NCBI GenBank assembly: GCA_036563505.1 | Contig: DATCMH010000004.1 | Coordinates: 1-62,696, forward strand | Direction of reading: 5' to 3' | DNA length: 62,696 nt | Source of the DNA: DATCMH01 sp036563505 | GTDB taxonomy: Bacteria; Pseudomonadota; Alphaproteobacteria; Rhizobiales; Beijerinckiaceae | In this document: piece by piece, positions 1 through 9,016 of the stretch | Numbering within the stretch: position 1 is the first letter of the stretch | Layout: every line of letters starts with the position of its first letter | Made by a program: the position numbers and the translations under genes | The notes under the pieces: model-generated | Database searches by the model: none | The model's input: the letters and a program-made list of their open reading frames with translations, nothing else | Told to the model about the DNA's origin: nothing

Positions 1-196
1 CCTTCTCCCCTTGAGGGAGAAGGTGCCCGGCGTGAGCCGGGCGGATGAGGGGTGGCGCGCAGCGCCTCGCGAAGCGAACAGGACGTGTGAAGCGGAGAGA
101 GCCTGATCGGCCTGTCGGCCGTGCGCCGCTTCGCGCCGCACCCCTCTCCCGACCCCGCTGACGCGGGGCCACCCTCTCCCTCAAGGGGAGAGGGGG
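1..196. repeat. Large imperfect palindromic intergenic repeat
   Basis: The left arm (about 1-55, with CCTTCTCCCCTTGAGGGAGA) is mirrored by the right arm (about 138-196, with CTCCCTCAAGGGGAGAGG). The outer 25 bases on each side are near-complementary, and an inner GAGGGGTG/CACCCCTC pair also matches. No convincing coding sequence spans it. The element may begin before base 1, so its true left end is unknown. It looks like one of the dispersed palindromes common between genes in Hyphomicrobiales. Confidence 0.7.
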
Positions 197-202
197 AGAA
201 CA

Positions 203-383
203 CGGCGTCGCTGTCGCGACGAGACGTTGTGCTGGATCCCCTTCCCCTGCGCCCTGTCGGGCTCCGGCCGGGGATGACAGCGGACACGGCTCAGAAGAAC
301 CCCCACTGTCATCCCCGGCCGGAGGCGGCTTGTCCCCCGGAGGGGAAGGGGATCCAGCACAACATCTCGCGCCGATAGGCGCT
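203..383. repeat. 181-bp palindromic repeat, copy A (second copy at 38092)
   Basis: The element carries terminal inverted arms: GTGCTGGATCCCCTTCCCCT at 229-248 is exactly complementary to 341-360. An inner CTCCGGCCGGGGATGACA / TGTCATCCCCGGCCGGAG pair extends the fold. The same sequence recurs at 38092-38272 with only a few substitutions and one 1-base indel. It sits just downstream of the malic enzyme gene, where it could form a very large hairpin in the 3' end of that transcript. No transposase is present, so if mobile it would have to be moved in trans. Confidence 0.85.
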
Positions 384-401
384 CCGGATGAACCTTGCCC
401 C

Positions 402-2702
402 TCAGAACAGGCTCGGCGCCGGCTCGCCCTCCTGCGCCTCCACCACCGCCACCGCCGTGATGTTGACGATGCCCCGCGCTGTGACCGAGGGCGTCACCAC
501 GTGGGCGGGCTTGGCCGGGCCGATCAGGATCGGACCGACGGGCAGCGCGTCGGCCAGCGCCTTCGTGAACTGGAAGGCGATGTTGGCGGCGTCCAGGTTC
601 GGCATGATGAGAACGTTCGCCTCGCCCTTGAGCCGCGAGCCCGGGTAGACGCGCTCCCGCACGAGTTGAGAGAGCGCGGTGTCGGCCGCCATCTCGCCGT
701 CGACCTCGAGCTCCGGGGCGCGCTCCCGGATCAGGCCGAAGGCGTCGCGCATCTTGCGGGCGGAGGGCGTGTCGGCCGAACCGAAATCCGAGTGCGAGAC
801 GAGGGCGATCCTCGGGCTGATGCCGAAGCGCTTCACGTGGCTCGCGCAGGCGACCGTCATGTCGGCGATTTCTTCGGCCGAAGGATCCGGCCGAACGTGC
901 GTGTCGGCGATGAAGAAAGCGCCCTTGCCCGTCACGACGAGGGAGAGCGCCGCCATCTCCTTGGCGCCGGGCGAGAGCCCCACGATGTCCTTGATGTGCT
1001 TGAGGCGCGACTGGAAGCGGCCCTCGAGCCCGCAGATCATGGCGTCCGCGTCACCGCGATGCAGCGCCAGCGCCGCGATGACCGTGGTGTTGGTGCGAAC
1101 CAGGGTCCGCGCGGCGTCCGGCGTGATGCCCTTGCGGCCGGCGATCTCGACGTAGGAGGCGACGTAGTCGCGGTAGCGCGGATCGTCCTCCGGGTTCACG
1201 AGTTCGAAGTCTCGCCCCGCGATCATCGAGAGGCCAAAGCGCTTGAGGCGCGTCTCCACGACGTTGGGGCGGCCGATCAGGATCGGGCGTGCGATGCCCT
1301 CTTCGATCACGGCCTGGACGGCGCGCAGCACCCGCTCGTCCTCGCCCTCGGCGTAGATGACGCGCTTCGGGGCCGCCTTCGCCTGCGCGAAGACGGGCTT
1401 CATGACGAAGCCGGAGCGGAAGACGAAGCGGATCAGCGAGTCGGCATAGGCCTGGAGGTCGGGGAGCGGCTTCGTTGCGACGCCCGTCGCCATCGCGGCT
1501 TCCGCCACCGCCGGCGCGATGCGCAGGATGAGCCGCGGGTCGAAGGGGCTCGGGATGAGGGACTTTCGCCCGAAGGGATGCGCCTCGCCGCCATAGGCCC
1601 GGGCCACGACCTCGGAGGGCGTCTCGCGGGCGAGCGCCGCGATGGCCTTCACGGCCGCAGCTTTCATCGCCTCGTTGATCTCGGTCGCGCCGACGTCGAG
1701 GGCCCCGCGGAAGATGTAGGGGAAGCACAGGACGTTGTTGACCTGGTTCGGATAGTCGGACCGGCCGGTGCAGATCATGGCGTCGGGCCGCGTCGCCTCG
1801 GCCAGCTCCGGCATGATCTCCGGGTTCGGGTTGGCCAGCGCCAGGATGATCGGGCGGGCCGCCATCTGCTGCAGGAGCTCGGGCTTCAGGACGCCGCCGG
1901 CGGAGAGGCCGAGGAAGACGTCGGCGTCGGTGATGATGTCGGACAGGGTGCGGGCGTCGGTGTCCTGCGCGTAGACCGCTTTCCAGCGGTCCATGAGGCT
2001 CGTGCGGCCCTTGAAGACCACACCCTCGATGTCCGTGACCCAGATGTTCTCGCGCCTGGCGCCGAGGGATACCAGGAGGTTCAGGCAGGCGAGCGCCGCG
2101 GCGCCGGCGCCCGACGTCACGATCTTGACGTCCTCGATGCGCTTGCCGGCAAGCTCGAGGGCGTTGGTGACGGCCGCTCCCACGATGATCGCCGTGCCGT
2201 GCTGGTCGTCGTGGAAGACGGGAATGTTCATCCGCGCCCGGCAGCGCTCCTCGACCTCGAAGCATTCCGGGGCCTTGATGTCTTCGAGATTGATGCCGCC
2301 GAAGGTGGGCTCGAGGGCTGCCACCACGTCGACGAGCTTGTCGACGTTCTTCTCCGCCACCTCGATGTCGAAGACGTCGATGCCGGCGAATTTCTTGAAG
2401 AGAACGGCCTTGCCTTCCATGACGGGCTTGGAGGCGAGGGGCCCGATGTCGCCGAGGCCCAGCACCGCCGTGCCGTTCGAGATCACGGCGACGAGGTTCT
2501 GCCGGGCGGTGAGCGTCGCGGCCTCGGCCGGATCGGCGACGATGGCCTCGCAGGCCGCGGCGACGCCAGGCGAATAGGCCAGCGCCAGGTCGCGCTGGTT
2601 GCCGAGGGGTTTTGTTGCCTGAATCTCCAGTTTCCCGGGGCGCGGGTTGCGGTGGTAGAACAGCGCGCCCGATTTCAGGTCCTGCGAGATGTTGTCGGCC
2701 AT
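402..2702 (-). CDS. maeB: NADP-type malic enzyme with C-terminal phosphotransacetylase-like domain
   Basis: Oxidative decarboxylation of malate to pyruvate and CO2, in the cytosol. The 766-residue product has the standard length of the large bacterial (MaeB-type) enzymes. An N-terminal malic domain (about residues 17-150, with ALAYSPGVAAAC and NGTAVLGLGDIGP) is followed by the NAD(P)-binding domain (about 160-395, VFHDDQHGTAI and VTSGAGAAALACL). A phosphotransacetylase-like domain fills about 430-755 (YAEGEDERVLRA, LVVTGKGAFFIADT); in this family that domain is usually regulatory rather than catalytic. The ATG at 2702 is preceded by GGGAGA five bases upstream. NADP preference is assigned by family, not from visible residues. 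Confidence 0.95.
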   Translation of the reverse strand: MADNISQDLKSGALFYHRNPRPGKLEIQATKPLGNQRDLALAYSPGVAAACEAIVADPAEAATLTARQNLVAVISNGTAVLGLGDIGPLASKPVMEGKAVLFKKFAGIDVFDIEVAEKNVDKLVDVVAALEPTFGGINLEDIKAPECFEVEERCRARMNIPVFHDDQHGTAIIVGAAVTNALELAGKRIEDVKIVTSGAGAAALACLNLLVSLGARRENIWVTDIEGVVFKGRTSLMDRWKAVYAQDTDARTLSDIITDADVFLGLSAGGVLKPELLQQMAARPIILALANPNPEIMPELAEATRPDAMICTGRSDYPNQVNNVLCFPYIFRGALDVGATEINEAMKAAAVKAIAALARETPSEVVARAYGGEAHPFGRKSLIPSPFDPRLILRIAPAVAEAAMATGVATKPLPDLQAYADSLIRFVFRSGFVMKPVFAQAKAAPKRVIYAEGEDERVLRAVQAVIEEGIARPILIGRPNVVETRLKRFGLSMIAGRDFELVNPEDDPRYRDYVASYVEIAGRKGITPDAARTLVRTNTTVIAALALHRGDADAMICGLEGRFQSRLKHIKDIVGLSPGAKEMAALSLVVTGKGAFFIADTHVRPDPSAEEIADMTVACASHVKRFGISPRIALVSHSDFGSADTPSARKMRDAFGLIRERAPELEVDGEMAADTALSQLVRERVYPGSRLKGEANVLIMPNLDAANIAFQFTKALADALPVGPILIGPAKPAHVVTPSVTARGIVNITAVAVVEAQEGEPAPSLF

Positions 2703-2771
2703 GACGTCTCCCGGTGCGGCCCTGTCCGCGCGAGGGCCATCGGCCCTTGTTCGCGCCCCGGCGGGGCCGCG

Positions 2772-4493
2772 TCAACGCGAAAGCCGGTCCCGATAGCGGT
2801 TCGCGTGGGCGTTGAGCCGCTGCGCTTCGTCCGGCCAGCCGGACAAGGCTTGATCGGCCATGGTGAAGCTGCCGAGCTGGAAGGCGAGGTAGCAGGGCTC
2901 GTAGAACGCGACGAGCGCCGGGTCGACTTCGCGGTTCGCGACCGTGGCGACACCGGCGCGCAGCCTCTCGCGATCGGTCCCGTCGAGGCTGAACTCGACC
3001 GCGGCGCCCGCGACGTCCCAGGCGATGTCCTGGCAGCCGATGAGGTCGTGAGCGCAATGATGGTCGACGGCGTCGGTCTTCAGGATCTGCCCCCCTGGCG
3101 TGAGAAGCCATTCCCAAGGCTGCAGGCGGCCGTCGATCGTGACTGGGTACACTGAGCGCTTCAACTGCGCGGCGCCCGCCAGCGCCCGCCTGTGGGCCGA
3201 GGAGAGGTCATCCAGCCCGGCCTGCTCGGAATTGTGGACCACCATGGCGGCAAGCGTACCGAGCGAGGCGCCGCGCGGACCGGGCCGCAGGGACCGGGCG
3301 CGGAAGCCGAGATAGCGGGCGAGATGCGCGACGAGGGCATCCTTGCCGATCCCGTCGATGGGACTCGCATCACCGTGCCATCGCTCGACGATGAAGCCGT
3401 GGCGCAGCCCCACGACGGCCGGGGTCAATGCAGCATCCGCGAGGCAGCGGGCGAGGTCGGCCTTGCGCGCTCCCTCCTCGCCGAGACCGATGAATTTCAG
3501 GAGCCAAGCGCCGCTGCCGGTCCGCACGAGGAGCTTGATCCGCTCCTGATGCGCCTGGGTCGGCGGGGTTTCCGAAAAGCGCCGCTCGCTCCGCCACGCG
3601 CCGCCGCAGACGTCCTTCACCGGCGCGACCGGATGGCCGATGAGGTCGGCCGCCCAAGTCACGGGGCGGGGTAAAGCCTCGCCGAGGCGAAGGACCATGT
3701 CTGAGGGCACGAGGTGGCGCTGGAGCCGCGCCCAGCGCGCCCGGTGCCCATCGCTCGCCTGCGGGCCGAGGTCGCCGGCATGGCTCGGGAAGACGTGGAG
3801 GCGGTTCTCCGGAACGCCCCGGGCCTCGAGCCAGTCCGCGACGGCGCCGAAAGAGCTCCCGGACAGGCCGGGTCCCTCGTCGACGAGCGCCAAGGCGCCC
3901 GGCGCGGGCAGGAGCCGGTCGGCCCGCGCGGGGGTTGGTTGCAGCGAGCGTCCGAACGGGTGACCTACCGGCCGCACGGTCTCGGGGCGCCCCGTCCCGA
4001 GCGCCGCCGCAACGATCGCCGCGAGGCTCGTGCCGATGCTGCGGATGCCGACGATCCGGGTCTCGTGTCCGAGGCCGGAGCGCCGGGCCGCGAGGGCGTA
4101 GCTCTCCGGGTAGAGCGCGTAGAAGGCGTAGCCCTCGGGCAGCTTGAGGCGAAGGGCGAGGTCGGGCGCCGTCCCGGCGAGCGCCTCCGGCCAAGCGGGG
4201 AGGGGGATCTCGTCCGCGAAGCCGCCATCCCAGGAGGCGAGGAGCGCCCGCCCCACCGCGACGGCGAGGTCGAGCGCCGCGTCCTCCTCAGGGGAGGGCA
4301 GGTCGGCGCCTTCGCACTCCATCGCGCGGTCGGCAAAGCCTTGCGCGAGGCAGCCGGCCTCGATCAGCAGTGTGGCGAAGAGAGCGTGACGCGCGAGGCC
4401 CTTCGCTCCGGCGGCCTGCTCCAACAAACGGCGGAGCCGCTCGATGAGCTCGCCCGCGGGCTCGACGCGCTCGACGTCGCCGTAGACGATCAC
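2772..4493 (-). CDS. Phosphoribosyltransferase-like / kinase-like fusion protein of unknown function
   Basis: 573 residues with a GTG start; I do not recognise the family. About residues 150-235 contain IRSIGTSLAAIVAAAL followed by ALVDEGPGLSGSSFGAVADW, which resembles the beta-strand and PRPP-loop region of type I phosphoribosyltransferases. The C-terminal half (about 290-560) resembles aminoglycoside/choline kinase-like phosphotransferases: WLLKFIGLGEEGARKADLA could be the lysine strand, and ILKTDAVDHHCAHD with QDIAWDVAGAAVEF resembles the catalytic/metal-binding end. The classical HxDxxxxN loop is not obvious, so activity is uncertain. It lies 30 bases downstream of the epimerase gene and is probably the last gene of the leftward glycan operon. 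Confidence 0.6.
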   Translation of the reverse strand: MIVYGDVERVEPAGELIERLRRLLEQAAGAKGLARHALFATLLIEAGCLAQGFADRAMECEGADLPSPEEDAALDLAVAVGRALLASWDGGFADEIPLPAWPEALAGTAPDLALRLKLPEGYAFYALYPESYALAARRSGLGHETRIVGIRSIGTSLAAIVAAALGTGRPETVRPVGHPFGRSLQPTPARADRLLPAPGALALVDEGPGLSGSSFGAVADWLEARGVPENRLHVFPSHAGDLGPQASDGHRARWARLQRHLVPSDMVLRLGEALPRPVTWAADLIGHPVAPVKDVCGGAWRSERRFSETPPTQAHQERIKLLVRTGSGAWLLKFIGLGEEGARKADLARCLADAALTPAVVGLRHGFIVERWHGDASPIDGIGKDALVAHLARYLGFRARSLRPGPRGASLGTLAAMVVHNSEQAGLDDLSSAHRRALAGAAQLKRSVYPVTIDGRLQPWEWLLTPGGQILKTDAVDHHCAHDLIGCQDIAWDVAGAAVEFSLDGTDRERLRAGVATVANREVDPALVAFYEPCYLAFQLGSFTMADQALSGWPDEAQRLNAHANRYRDRLSR

Positions 4494-4523
4494 CTGAGAA
4501 TGTTGCTTCGCGCGAGGCCGCGA

Positions 4524-5564
4524 TCAGGCGAGGGCGGGCTTCGCCAGGGAGGCGCCCGTGCCGAGCACCGGCATCCGCGCCCGCTCGGCCGAGCGCTCGC
4601 CTTCGGCCGCGAACCACTGGATCGTCGCTTTCAGGCCCTGGGGTAGGGACATCTGCGGCTGCCAGCCGAGATATTTCGCCGCACGGGAGATGTCGGGGCG
4701 GCGGCGGCGCGGATCGTCCACCGGCAGGGGCCGGCGCACCACCTTCGAGCCCGAACCCGTCATGGCGAGCACCCGCTCGACGAGATCGCCGACGGTGAGC
4801 TCGACCGGGTTGCCGAGGTTGACCGCGCCCGGCAGCGGGCCGTCGTGGCGCATGAGGCGGAACAGGCCGTCGACGAGGTCGCTGACGTAGCAGAACGAGC
4901 GGGTCTGGCTGCCATCGCCGTAGACCGTGATGTCGTCGCCCGCGAGCGCCTGGCAGATCACGTTGGAGACCACGCGCCCGTCATCGGCCCGCATGCGCGG
5001 CCCGTAGGTGTTGAAGATGCGAGCCACCCGAACGTCTACCCGGTCGGCGCGCTGGAAATCGAAGGTCAGGGTCTCGGCGGCGCGCTTGCCCTCGTCGTAG
5101 CAGGCGCGGGGGCCGGTCGGGTTGACGTTGCCCCAGTAGGTCTCGACCTGGGGATGCACCTCCGGGTCGCCGTAGATCTCGCTCGTGGAGGCGAGGAGGA
5201 AACGGGCGCCCTTCTCCTCGGCCAGGGTGAGGAGGTTGTGGGTGCCGACCACGCTGGTGAGAAGCGTGTGCTCCGGGTTCGCCTGGTAGTGCGGCGGCGA
5301 GGCGGCGCAGGCGAGATTGAAGACCGCGTCGAGGCGCCCGCGCGGCGCCCTGAGCGCCCGGGGCAGGGGATTGATGATGTCGGCGTCGATCAGGTCGAAG
5401 CGCGGCTCGCGCTCGAGGTGCCGCAGGTTCTGACGGCGGCCGGTCTGGAAGTTGTCGAGGCAGATGACGTGGGCGCCGTCGGCAAGCAGCACGTCGCAGA
5501 GGTGGGATCCGAGAAAGCCCGCGCCGCCGGCGACGAGAACCTGCTTGCTCTTGCCATTCTTCAT
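4524..5564 (-). CDS. Extended SDR sugar-nucleotide enzyme, UDP-glucuronate decarboxylase-like
   Basis: 346-residue NAD-dependent sugar-nucleotide enzyme. The Rossmann motif GGAGFLGSH lies near residue 13, and the catalytic Tyr-x-x-x-Lys is in ACYDEGKRAAETL. That CYDEGKR context is typical of UDP-glucuronate decarboxylase (UDP-xylose synthase) and close dTDP-glucose dehydratase relatives. The likely product is UDP-xylose for the glycosyltransferases upstream. I chose the ATG at 5564 because GGAAGGG lies nine bases before it; an in-frame start at 5588 has no such site. A 130-bp gap separates it from the next glycosyltransferase, so it may have its own promoter. Confidence 0.8.
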   Translation of the reverse strand: MKNGKSKQVLVAGGAGFLGSHLCDVLLADGAHVICLDNFQTGRRQNLRHLEREPRFDLIDADIINPLPRALRAPRGRLDAVFNLACAASPPHYQANPEHTLLTSVVGTHNLLTLAEEKGARFLLASTSEIYGDPEVHPQVETYWGNVNPTGPRACYDEGKRAAETLTFDFQRADRVDVRVARIFNTYGPRMRADDGRVVSNVICQALAGDDITVYGDGSQTRSFCYVSDLVDGLFRLMRHDGPLPGAVNLGNPVELTVGDLVERVLAMTGSGSKVVRRPLPVDDPRRRRPDISRAAKYLGWQPQMSLPQGLKATIQWFAAEGERSAERARMPVLGTGASLAKPALA

Positions 5565-5630
5565 GGACTGTTCCCTTCCAAGACGCACGACGCGAAGGCG
5601 AAGCGGGACCGTTGAGGATCTTTGTACCTG

Positions 5631-5658
5631 CCAACGTGGAAGCTTGGCGTTGGTTTCC
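5631..5658 (-). promoter_or_regulatory. Possible variant general-stress (EcfG-type) promoter
   Basis: Read on the minus strand, GGAAA, 17 bases, then CGTT lies about 70 bases before the decarboxylase-like gene. This is one mismatch from the GGAAC-N16/17-cGTT pattern of alphaproteobacterial EcfG promoters. A match this short can occur by chance, so this is a weak suggestion. It gains some weight from better matches at the head of the same locus. Confidence 0.3.
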
Positions 5659-5694
5659 GTTCAGGTTCAAAGAATCTTTTCTCGGCAAACGGGC

Positions 5695-6810
5695 TCAGGC
5701 GACCGGCGCGGCGAAGCGCGCCGGCACTGGGGAACTCCCTGGGCGGCAGGCGCCCAGGATGGCGCGCTCCAGGGTCTCGGCCCGGTGCGCCGCGGTGTGC
5801 TCGGCCAGGACTCTGGTCCGCGCGGCACGCCCGAGGGTCCGCGCGGCGGCCTCGTCGCGCCCCGTCAGGGCGGCGAGCACGTCCTCGCTCCGGTGGGCGA
5901 TCAGGATCTCGCGGCCGGGCCGGAACAGGGTGTCGAGCCCGTCCCAAGGGTCGGAGATGATCGGCACGCCACAGGCTGCCGCCTCGAAGAGGCGTACGCT
6001 CGGGCTGTAGCCCGCCCGCACCATGTCGGCGCGGGTGACGTTCAGGGTGAAGCGGCTCGCCGCGTAGAACTCGGGGTGCTCGGCCGGCGGCACGTGGTCA
6101 ATCCGCTCCACGTTTTCCGGCCAGGCGATGTCGGCGGGGTAGAGCGGTCCGGCCACGACGAACCGGAGATGCGGGGCGCGGCGCGCCGGCTCCAGGAGCA
6201 ATCGGTCGAGCACCGGCTGACGGTCGGGGCTGTAGGTGCCGAGATAGCTGAGGTCCCAGCGCTTCTCCCGGTCGAGGGGCGGGTAGAGGTCGGGATCGAC
6301 GGAGCAGTAGAGCGCGCGGGCAGCCGGCGAACCGTAACGGCGCTCCAGGTGGTCGAGGGTCGGGCCGCCGGTGAAGGAGAGATAGAGGTCGTAGCCGGGG
6401 ATCAGGTCCGGGCTGAGGTATTCCGTGTCGCCGCGTTCGAGCTTGGCCAGCGTCACCGGCGTGTCGATGTCGTAGAAGCCCGTGACGCCTTGAGCGTGGC
6501 GCTGCACGAAACGTCCGACCGCCACGCCGTCCGGCACGTAGGAGCCGACGATCACCGCGTCGGCCGCCGCGATCGCCGCGCGGTGGTCCTCCAGGCCGTC
6601 GAGGTCCTTGTAGAGGGCGAGGCGGCAGTAATCCGGGTCGGTTAGGTCGCGGGCTTTCGCGTACCAGGGCACGTCGCGCTCCAGGAACAGCACGTCGTGG
6701 CCGCGGGCGGCGAAGCTCTTCAGGAGCGCGCGATAGGTCGTGGCGTGGCCGTTGCCCCAGGAGGAGGAGAGGCTGAGCCCCAAGACGACGACGGAGAGCG
6801 GGCGCTCCAT
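5695..6810 (-). CDS. CgeB-like family 1 glycosyltransferase (copy 1)
   Basis: About 371 residues, predicted cytosolic, with no signal peptide or membrane segment. It opens with VVVLGLSLSSSWGNGHATTY and ends in a C-terminal glycosyltransferase segment containing SPSVRLFEAAACGVPIISD. This is the donor-binding EAxACG pattern of CgeB/DUF3880-type enzymes. It is clearly paralogous to the gene at 15664-16776 in the opposite arm; both share SSSWGNGHAT, LERDVPWY/YERDVPYY and FYDIDTPVTL/FYDLDTPVTL. The ATG at 6810 overlaps the TGA of the gene before it (TGATG), implying coupled translation; a GTG one codon earlier is an alternative. Donor and acceptor are unknown. Confidence 0.85.
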   Translation of the reverse strand: MERPLSVVVLGLSLSSSWGNGHATTYRALLKSFAARGHDVLFLERDVPWYAKARDLTDPDYCRLALYKDLDGLEDHRAAIAAADAVIVGSYVPDGVAVGRFVQRHAQGVTGFYDIDTPVTLAKLERGDTEYLSPDLIPGYDLYLSFTGGPTLDHLERRYGSPAARALYCSVDPDLYPPLDREKRWDLSYLGTYSPDRQPVLDRLLLEPARRAPHLRFVVAGPLYPADIAWPENVERIDHVPPAEHPEFYAASRFTLNVTRADMVRAGYSPSVRLFEAAACGVPIISDPWDGLDTLFRPGREILIAHRSEDVLAALTGRDEAAARTLGRAARTRVLAEHTAAHRAETLERAILGACRPGSSPVPARFAAPVA

Positions 6811-7904
6811 CACGCGGCGCTCCGATGCGCCTTGCGGGTGGCCTCCTCCCGAAGGAGCGCGTCGACCTCGGCGCCGCGGCGGCTGTAGGTGTGCTCCTTG
6901 AGGATCCGGGCCCGCGCCGCCTCGCCGATGCGCTGGGCCCGCTCTGGGTCGAGCGCCTCGACGTGATCGGCCACGTCCTGCCCGTCGCGGGCGACGAGCA
7001 CCTCCTCACCCTCCTTGAGGAACATCTCCAGCCCGACCCAAGCGTCGGTGATGAGGCAGGCGCCGGCGCCGGCCGCCTCGAAGACCCGGGTCGCCGGGGA
7101 GTAGCCGGTGGCGGCCATGGAATCCCGGGCGATGTTGAGCACGGCCAGCGGGCTCGTGTTGAAGGCGTTATGATCGCGCGTGTAGACATGGCCGACGTCG
7201 CGGACGTTGTCCGGCATCCCCTTGTCGCCCCAGCCGTTGCCGCCGATCAGGAACGAGCGCTGCGGCAGCCGCGCGGCGGGTTCGAGGAAGAACTGCTCCA
7301 CCCGCGCCTCCCGGTCCGGCAGGCGGTTGCCAAGGAAGGCGAGGTCGGCCTTGAAGCGCTCCTCCGGCGGCACGGGATGATGCGTTGAGGGGTCGAGGGC
7401 GTTGTAGATCGGCACGCAGCGCCGGGCGCCGAACCCCTCGTAGGCCGCGATGACCGGCGGGCCGCCACCGTAGGTCAGCACGAGATCGAGGGACTTGAGC
7501 GCCCGGTGGAGCGGGTGGTCCGGCTCCGCCTTGAGTTGCGCCAAGGTCGCCGGCGCATCCACGTCCCAGAAAAGGCGAAGCGCGTCCGGCCGCGAGGCCG
7601 CGACCACGCCTTCGAGCAGCACGTCGTCGAAGACGCCGACGCCCGACGCCTTCACGACCACGTCGGCGGCGGCCGCTTCCGCGATCACCGCGCGCACGGC
7701 CTCGTCCGTCGCCGGGTAGACCCGCGAGGTCGCCCAGTCCGGCGGGTCGATGTCGCGGTGCTTCTGCCGGTCGAAGGCGTCGGGTTCGTAGAAGGTGATC
7801 TGATGCCCGCGCCGGGCGAGGTCGCTCAGGAGGCCGCGGTAATAGGTGGCGGCGCCGTTCCAGTAGGAGGACAGGAGGCTGGAGCCGTAGAAGGCGATCT
7901 TCAT
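6810..7904 (-). CDS. CgeB-like family 1 glycosyltransferase (copy 2)
   Basis: 364 residues, soluble. The N-terminal half begins IAFYGSSLLSSYWNGAATYY, and the C-terminal half carries YSPATRVFEAAGAGACLITD, the expected donor-site motif. Its layout matches the neighbouring copies: an N-terminal GT-B-like domain, a VPIYNALDPSTH segment, then the EAxGAG loop. The ATG overlaps the stop of the previous gene by four bases (ATGA), and its own stop overlaps the next start. It therefore belongs to the tightly coupled leftward operon. The substrate cannot be read from the sequence. Confidence 0.83.
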   Translation of the reverse strand: MKIAFYGSSLLSSYWNGAATYYRGLLSDLARRGHQITFYEPDAFDRQKHRDIDPPDWATSRVYPATDEAVRAVIAEAAAADVVVKASGVGVFDDVLLEGVVAASRPDALRLFWDVDAPATLAQLKAEPDHPLHRALKSLDLVLTYGGGPPVIAAYEGFGARRCVPIYNALDPSTHHPVPPEERFKADLAFLGNRLPDREARVEQFFLEPAARLPQRSFLIGGNGWGDKGMPDNVRDVGHVYTRDHNAFNTSPLAVLNIARDSMAATGYSPATRVFEAAGAGACLITDAWVGLEMFLKEGEEVLVARDGQDVADHVEALDPERAQRIGEAARARILKEHTYSRRGAEVDALLREEATRKAHRSAA

Positions 7905-9016
7905 GCGACGCGCTCGGTAAGGACAGGGGATGCGTTCAGCTGCGCGACGACGCCCAGAAGCTCGTCGGCGCGATGGGCGCAGGTGTGGCGCGCCCGGATC
8001 GTCTCGAGGCCGCTCGCCACGAGGGACCGGCGCAATTCGTCGTCGTTGGTGACCGCCCGCAGGTGCCGTTCCATCTCGGCCTCGTCGCGGGCGAAGAGGA
8101 AGTCCTGGCCCGGCCGGAACAGCCCTTCGGAATCCTCCCAGGGCGCGGAGAGGAGCGGGATGCCGCAGGCGAGCGCCTCGAAGACGCGGATCGTCGGGAT
8201 GCCGGGAAGCATCTCGACATAGAAGCGCCGCGGGACATGGACGGTGGCGAGATGCCGGGCGAAGATTTCGGGCGCCCGCGCGTTGGGGAGCCAGCCCCGG
8301 TAGTTCACACTATGGCGGGCGAGCACGGCCCGGGCGTGGTCCGGATAGCGGACGCCGTAGACATTGAGGGGTAGGCCGACGGTCCGGGCCGGGCGGAAGA
8401 GGTAGGATTCGAGCTCCGCCGAACGCTCCTCGTCGCCCCAGTTGCCGATCCAGACGAGCCCCTCGCGCTCCGTCTCCGCCGCCGGCGGGTGGAAGAGGCG
8501 GGTATCGGCGGCCTCGTGCCAGACGAAGACACGGCCCTCCCAGCCCCAACGGCGGTAGACGGCGGCCAGCGTCTCGCCGAAGGCCAGCACGCCGTCGTAG
8601 CCGTTAAGGTCGAATTGCCGGATGGCGTTCGGGTCGCTCACCGCCCGGTGATGAGTATCGTGGAAGAGAAGCGTGAAGCGGGCGCCGCGCCGGCGCAGGG
8701 CGCCGATCGCCGCGACGAGCCAGGGCTCGTTCCACTCGTGAACGATGACGAGGTCGGCGCCGTCGAGGCCGGCCTCGATCTCATCGGCGCCTTCAAAGGT
8801 GCGCGACGACAGCTCGGGATAGAGCGCTTTGTAAGCGTCGAGCCCGGCCTCGCCGTGGTCGGAGAGAAGGTTCTGCAGGCTCCAGGCGCCCGCGGGTTCG
8901 AGCGCGACGACATCGTTGCCGCGGCGGACGAGGTCGCGCAGCACGCCGCGCAGGAAATGCGCGTTGCCGTGGTTCCAGCAGGAGGCGAGCGAATGGGTGA
9001 AATAGACGACCTTCAC
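7901..9016 (-). CDS. CgeB-like family 1 glycosyltransferase (copy 3)
   Basis: 371 residues starting at a GTG that overlaps the preceding stop (GTGA). The product begins VVYFTHSLASCWNHGNAHFL. Near residue 270-300 it has IPTIRVFEALACGIPLLSAP, the nucleotide-sugar-binding EALACG motif. The segment VWIGNWGDEERSAELESYLF lies at the typical domain boundary of CgeB-like transferases. It is the most divergent of the three adjacent copies, suggesting a different acceptor or linkage. No leader peptide or transmembrane helix is visible. Confidence 0.83.
   Translation of the reverse strand: MKVVYFTHSLASCWNHGNAHFLRGVLRDLVRRGNDVVALEPAGAWSLQNLLSDHGEAGLDAYKALYPELSSRTFEGADEIEAGLDGADLVIVHEWNEPWLVAAIGALRRRGARFTLLFHDTHHRAVSDPNAIRQFDLNGYDGVLAFGETLAAVYRRWGWEGRVFVWHEAADTRLFHPPAAETEREGLVWIGNWGDEERSAELESYLFRPARTVGLPLNVYGVRYPDHARAVLARHSVNYRGWLPNARAPEIFARHLATVHVPRRFYVEMLPGIPTIRVFEALACGIPLLSAPWEDSEGLFRPGQDFLFARDEAEMERHLRAVTNDDELRRSLVASGLETIRARHTCAHRADELLGVVAQLNASPVLTERVA

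Noticed and set aside
330..3155. Plus-strand 941-codon open frame across the malic enzyme gene
   Set aside because: It is antisense to maeB, is dominated by Arg/Asp/Gly/His as expected from GC-rich shadow translation, and has no family features.
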